Assembly: GCA_963931435.1 (NCBI GenBank)
Contig: OZ007012.1
Coordinates: 1,116,001 to 1,180,000 of the forward strand
Direction: 5' to 3'
Source: Coprousia sp963931435
Lineage (GTDB): Bacteria > Actinomycetota > Coriobacteriia > Coriobacteriales > Coriobacteriaceae
Length of the DNA stretch: 64,000 bases
The position numbers were made by a program, and so were the translations under genes. Positions 60,438 through 64,000 of this stretch are shown one piece after another. The notes beneath the pieces were generated by a model that searched no databases, was not told the origin of the DNA, and was given only the letters and a program-made list of their open reading frames with translations. How positions within the stretch are numbered: position 1 is the stretch's first letter; each line of letters opens with the position of its first letter.

Positions 60438-62696
60438 TTACGCCTCGTGATGGCGGCGCGGCACGCGGCCGTTGCCGCCGTTGTCACCGGGACGGCGCGG
60501 ACGGTCGCCGTGGCCGCGGCGCTCGCGATCCTTGGAGTCGCGGCGCGGACGCCCGCCGAAGCCGCGTCCGTCATCGTGGGACGCGGAGCCGGAGCCCTGC
60601 GGAGCCTCGGGCTTGTCGAGGCGGTCGAGGGAGATCTTGCCCTTGTCGTCGATCTCGATGATCTTGACCTTGACCTCGTCGCCCACATTGAGGACATCCT
60701 CCACGTGCTCGACGCGGCCGGTGGCCACGCGCGAGATGTGGAGCAGGCCGTCCTTGTTGCCGAAGAGGCGGACGAACGCGCCGAAGGGCTGGATAGTCAC
60801 CACGCGGCCGTCGTAGACCTCGCCCACCTCGGGCTCCTTGACGATGAGGTTGATGCGCTCGATGGCCTCCACGACCGAAGTGCCCACGCCGCCCACGTAG
60901 ACGGTGCCGTCCTCGTGGATGTCCACCGAGGCGCCGGTCTCGTCCTGTATGCCGCGAATGGTCTCTCCACCCTTGCCGATGACCTCGCGGATCTTGTCGA
61001 CGGGAACCTCGATCGTGGAGATGCGCGGCGCGGTGGGACGGGGTTCGGCTGCGGGGCCGGGCACGGCCTCGAGCATCTTGGAGAGGATGAACGCGCGGCC
61101 CTGCTTGGCCTGCTCGAGGGCGGTCTTCAGGATCTCGAAGGTGAGGCCGGTGGCCTTGTTGTCCATCTGGAGCGCCGTGATGCCGCGCTCGGTGCCCGTC
61201 ACCTTGAAGTCCATGTCACCGAGGAAGTCCTCGATGCCCTGGATGTCGGAGAGGACGACCGTCTTGCCCTCCTCCTGGATGAGGCCCATGGCGATGCCGG
61301 AGACGGGGCGCTTGATGGGCACGCCGCCGTCCATGAGCGCCAGGCAGCTCGCGCAGGTGGACGCCATCGACGAGGAGCCGTTGGACTCCAGGACCTCGGA
61401 GACCACGCGGATCGCGTAGGGGAACTCCTTCTCGTCGGGCAGCACCGGCAGAAGGGCGCGCTCGGCGAGGTTGCCGTGGCCGATCTCGCGGCGCTTGGGC
61501 GCGCCGATGCGGCCGGTCTCGCCCGTGCAGAAGGGCGGGAAGTTGTACTGGTGCATGTAGCGCTTGCCGTCGACGGGCTCGATCGTGTCGAGACGCTGGG
61601 CCTCGTTGAGCATGCCGAGCGTGAGGACCGAAAGCACCTGGGTCTGGCCGCGCTGGAAGAGGCCCGAGCCGTGGACGAGCGGCAGGTAATCGCCCAAGAT
61701 CTTGAGCGGGCGGATCTCGTCGGCGGCGCGGCCGTCGACGCGCTCGCCGGTCTCGACGACCATCGAGCGCATGGCCTTCTTCTCGAGCTTCTTGAGGTTG
61801 ACCGGGATCTCGCGCTCCCAAGCGAGCTGCTCCTCCTCGGTGAACTCGGCGCGGATGCGCTGTTTAAGCTCCTCAACGTGCGCGATGCGGCTGAGCTTGT
61901 CGGCGTCGGAGAGGGCGGCGTACATCTCGTCGTAGTGGGCGAAGATGCGCTCCTCGACCTCGGGCACGGGCTCGTCGAGGATGTACTCCTTGGGCTCGAT
62001 CGCGCCGTTGACGCGCTCCCACTCCGCCACGAACTCGAGCTGGGCGTCGCAGAAGGCGCCGATGGCCTCCTGGCCGAACTGCATCGCGGCGAGCATGTCC
62101 TCCTCGGTCACCTCGTCGGCGCCGGCCTCGACCATCGAGATGAAGTCGCGGGTTCCCGCGAGCTCAAGGTCGAGGTCGGAGTTCTCGCGCTCCTCGTAGG
62201 TGGGGTTGACGATGAACTCGCCCGTCTCGGTGTCGCGGCCGATGCGCACGCACGCGAGCGGCCCCTCGAAGGGCACGCCGCCGAGCGTGAGGGCAAGGCT
62301 CGCACCCATGGTGCAGATGACGTCGAAGGGGTTCTTCTGGTCGGTCACGAGCGAGGTCGCGACGATCTGCACCTCGTTGCGGAAGCCGTCCGGGAAGCTC
62401 GGGCGGATGGGGCGGTCGATCATGCGCGCGGTGAGCGTGGCCTTCTCGGTGGGCCGGCCCTCGCGCTTGAGGTAGCCGCCCGGGATGCGGCCGGCCGAGT
62501 AGAGCTTCTCGTTGAAGTCGACCGTGAGCGGGAAGAAGTCGTAGTTCTTGCGCTCCTTGGAGACCACCACCGTCATGAGCATGGTGGTGTCGCCCTGTTT
62601 GACCAGCACGGCGCCCGTGGCCTGCTTGGCGAGCTCGCCGGCCTCGAGCGTGTAGGTCTTGCCGTAGAGCTCGAATGTCTTGGTTACCTTTTCCAT
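60438..62696 (-). CDS. pnp: Polynucleotide phosphorylase
   Basis: Phosphorolytic 3'-5' exoribonuclease. The 752-residue product has two RNase PH domains (GRPTEKATLTARMIDRPIRP in the first; SGLFQRGQTQVLS and SSSMASTC in the second), a KH domain (IREVIGKGGETIRGI), an S1 domain (GEVYDGRVVTIQPFGAFV) and an Arg/Gly-rich tail. The ATG at 62696 follows AGGAG; longer in-frame extension is leader sequence. Downstream of rpsO as in most bacteria. Confidence 0.96.
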   Translation of the reverse strand: MEKVTKTFELYGKTYTLEAGELAKQATGAVLVKQGDTTMLMTVVVSKERKNYDFFPLTVDFNEKLYSAGRIPGGYLKREGRPTEKATLTARMIDRPIRPSFPDGFRNEVQIVATSLVTDQKNPFDVICTMGASLALTLGGVPFEGPLACVRIGRDTETGEFIVNPTYEERENSDLDLELAGTRDFISMVEAGADEVTEEDMLAAMQFGQEAIGAFCDAQLEFVAEWERVNGAIEPKEYILDEPVPEVEERIFAHYDEMYAALSDADKLSRIAHVEELKQRIRAEFTEEEQLAWEREIPVNLKKLEKKAMRSMVVETGERVDGRAADEIRPLKILGDYLPLVHGSGLFQRGQTQVLSVLTLGMLNEAQRLDTIEPVDGKRYMHQYNFPPFCTGETGRIGAPKRREIGHGNLAERALLPVLPDEKEFPYAIRVVSEVLESNGSSSMASTCASCLALMDGGVPIKRPVSGIAMGLIQEEGKTVVLSDIQGIEDFLGDMDFKVTGTERGITALQMDNKATGLTFEILKTALEQAKQGRAFILSKMLEAVPGPAAEPRPTAPRISTIEVPVDKIREVIGKGGETIRGIQDETGASVDIHEDGTVYVGGVGTSVVEAIERINLIVKEPEVGEVYDGRVVTIQPFGAFVRLFGNKDGLLHISRVATGRVEHVEDVLNVGDEVKVKIIEIDDKGKISLDRLDKPEAPQGSGSASHDDGRGFGGRPRRDSKDRERRGHGDRPRRPGDNGGNGRVPRRHHEA

Positions 62697-62712
62697 ATCT
62701 CCTCTTATCCCT

Positions 62713-62733
62713 CCCTGCGGCCCTTCCGCAGGG
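62713..62733 (-). promoter_or_regulatory. Stem-loop in the pnp leader
   Basis: CCCTGCGG and CCGCAGGG form a perfect 8-bp stem with a 5-base loop, ending 16 bases before the pnp ATG and just upstream of its ribosome site. In enterobacteria a pnp leader hairpin mediates RNase III-dependent autoregulation; a similar role here is a guess. Confidence 0.45.
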
Positions 62734-62795
62734 ACCTCTCGGGCCGGGCGGGGCGCCCGGCGATGTGGAGCCGATCTTTCGGCCCCTACATGAAA

Positions 62796-62815
62796 GGAGC
62801 CCCCGCAGGGGCTCC
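62796..62815 (-). terminator. Stem-loop between rpsO and pnp
   Basis: On the minus strand GGAGCCCC/GGGGCTCC pair over 8 bp around a 4-base loop, followed by TTTCATG, 12 bases after the rpsO stop. It may act as partial terminator or as an RNA-processing site setting rpsO versus pnp levels. Confidence 0.6.
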
Positions 62816-62827
62816 GCATGTACCGCT

Positions 62828-63106
62828 TTACTGGATGTTGTCGCGGATGCCGAGCTTCGCGATGAGCTCACGATACTCGAGGATGTCGTTCTTCTTGATG
62901 TAGGAGAGAAGACGACGGCGGCGACCGACGATCATGAGCAGGCCGCGACGGGTATGGAAGTCCTTCGGGTGGGACTTCATGTGCTCGGTGAGCTCGCGGA
63001 TGCGCTCGGTAGCGATGGCAACCTGGACCTTGGGGTTGCCAGTGTCCTGCGCGTTCTTGCCGAACTCGGCGGTGAGCTCCGCCTTGCGCTCCTTGGAAAC
63101 AGTCAT
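62828..63106 (-). CDS. rpsO: 30S ribosomal protein S15
   Basis: A 92-residue S15: VSKERKAELTAEFGKNAQDTG, VQVAIATERIRELTEHMKSH, KDFHTRRGLLMIVGRRRRLLSYI. S15 binds the 16S rRNA three-way junction early in 30S assembly. AAAGGTG precedes the ATG. It is followed by pnp. Confidence 0.97.
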   Translation of the reverse strand: MTVSKERKAELTAEFGKNAQDTGNPKVQVAIATERIRELTEHMKSHPKDFHTRRGLLMIVGRRRRLLSYIKKNDILEYRELIAKLGIRDNIQ

Positions 63107-63208
63107 GTTTCACCTTTCTACTGGCAGGGGTGATCCCCTGCGTATCCGCCCGCACCGGGCGGCCGCCGGTGCAGCGAGCCGCTAGGTACGGGTAACCAAC
63201 AGCTCGAT

Positions 63209-63219
63209 ATGGTAGCACA
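63209..63219 (-). promoter_or_regulatory. Extended -10 promoter of rpsO
   Basis: Minus-strand TGTG-C-TACCAT (63209-63219) is an extended -10, about 100 bases upstream of the rpsO ATG. The same TGTGCTA core is found before nrdR, and CCGATGCAT (plus strand, 63227-63235) is shared upstream of both. Confidence 0.45.
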
Positions 63220-63276
63220 AGCTGGGCCGATGCATGAAATGCACATGCGCGGGTGACCGGCCTCACCCTGGCGGGG

Positions 63277-64000
63277 TCAGCAGCCGAGGAGGAACTCGAG
63301 GGCGCGCAGGCGGGCATCGAGGTGGACGGCCGCCCAGCCGTGGGTGAGCGCGAGCAGGAAGGTCGCCGTCGACGGGTCGATCGGGCAGGCGGCGAGCTCG
63401 TCGAAGCGCCGGCCCATGAGCGCGCGCAACCAGCCGACCGTCGCTGCGTCGACCTCCTCGGCGCCCGGCACGCTCGCCGCGCAGCTCGCGCACAGAAGGC
63501 CGCCGGCCGTGGCCGAGAAGTAGGTGACCGCCTCGTCCCCGCAGGCCACGCAGGAGGAGAGATCGGCCCGATAGCCGAGGTGCGCCAGGATCTTGAAGGC
63601 GTAGGCTGAGACGATGAGGTCGCGGTGCGCGCCGTCGAGCGCGCCCGCATCGCCGCCCAGCACGGCGAGGGCGCGCTCGGTCACGGGATAGACGAAGGGA
63701 TCCTCGGCGTCCTCGAAGCAGCAGAACCGCGCGATCTCCAGCACGGCGCTTACGGTCATGAGGAGGTCGTAATCGGGGGCGGGCCCCAGCGGCGCGGCCA
63801 TGAGCTCGGCCTGCGAGACGACGTCGAGCGAGCGGCCGCGCGCGAGCAGGAGGTCCACCGAGCACGCGAGCTCGCAGCGCGCCGCCAGGCGGCTGCCCGG
63901 CTTGCGGGCGCCCTTGGCGACGGCGCGCACCTGGGCCCCCGAATCGGCCAACAGGGTGAGGATGAGGTCGCTCTCCCCCAGCTTGGTCTTGTCGAGCACG
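63277..64000 (-). CDS. recO: DNA repair protein RecO (5' end beyond the window)
   Basis: Recombination mediator that loads RecA and anneals strands. The visible 240 residues begin at LDKTKLGESDLILTLL, which in RecO is preceded by about 10 residues (an OB-fold start), so the true start lies past base 64000. A zinc site CVAC ... CASC sits in the C-terminal half, as in Gram-positive RecO. A weak hairpin GGGTGA/TCACCC (63251-63268) follows the stop. Confidence 0.9.
   Translation of the reverse strand, partial: VLDKTKLGESDLILTLLADSGAQVRAVAKGARKPGSRLAARCELACSVDLLLARGRSLDVVSQAELMAAPLGPAPDYDLLMTVSAVLEIARFCCFEDAEDPFVYPVTERALAVLGGDAGALDGAHRDLIVSAYAFKILAHLGYRADLSSCVACGDEAVTYFSATAGGLLCASCAASVPGAEEVDAATVGWLRALMGRRFDELAACPIDPSTATFLLALTHGWAAVHLDARLRALEFLLGC

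Noticed and set aside
60447..62903. 818-codon open frame on the plus strand opposite pnp
   Set aside because: It is fully antisense to a well-supported gene, has biased Ala/Asp/Leu/Gly/Val composition typical of the complementary frame of high-GC genes, and has no domain.

Overview
The window reads as a chromosomal segment of a high-GC Gram-positive bacterium, most likely an anaerobic Coriobacteriia (Collinsella/Olsenella-like). This is inferred from the mix of actinobacterial gene neighbours (pgsA, a GarA-like FHA protein and an FtsR-like MerR protein; a LysM protein divergent from lexA) and Bacillota-like blocks (ftsK, rodZ, pgsA, cinA, recA, rny, spoVS, miaB; scpA, scpB, rluB, cmk, der). 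No 16S rRNA gene is present, so the assignment is indirect.

Bases 1-18.2 kb are a dense plus-strand run of housekeeping genes, often with 4-bp start/stop overlaps: an ABC-F ATPase, a site-2-protease-like metalloprotease, scpA/scpB (condensin partners), rluB, cmk, plsC, ispH, a DUF512 FeS protein, der, plsY, gpsA, rpe, a cysteine desulfurase, a Nif3-like protein, a DUF164 protein, coaBC, tRNA-Pro(GGG), a CDP-alcohol phosphatidyltransferase and an FHA protein. plsC, plsY, gpsA and two CDP-alcohol phosphatidyltransferases cover most of phosphatidate and anionic phospholipid synthesis.

Bases 18.2-33 kb hold the MerR regulator, apt, a DUF1836 protein, degV, trxB, a purine permease, dut, nrdR, and then an SOS locus: a LysM/YneA-like protein divergent from lexA with three LexA boxes between them. 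HflX, miaA, miaB, spoVS, a GHKL ATPase and RNase Y follow on the minus strand. Bases 33-44.8 kb continue the minus-strand core: recX, recA (with a perfect SOS box in its promoter), cinA, pgsA, rimO, yajQ, rodZ, ftsK and RNase J. Bases 60.4-64 kb are pnp, rpsO and a 5'-truncated recO.

Bases 44.97-60.3 kb are an accessory island between rnj and pnp. It encodes two membrane Ser/Thr kinases with different predicted external domains (WG repeats; DUF6273), two paralogous proteins with an unrecognised N-terminal domain and a C-terminal FHA domain, seven proteins carrying eight short zinc ribbons (most of them also membrane-anchored, two with an EF-hand loop and YD repeats), and a small two-helix membrane protein. 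Nine copies of a perfect palindrome, GTTGCGCAAC, lie in this island and, as far as I can see by eye, nowhere else in the window. Seven are followed at a nearly fixed distance of 18-20 bases by a -10-like hexamer. This looks like one co-regulated envelope-signalling regulon, and it is the best candidate here for an undescribed system.
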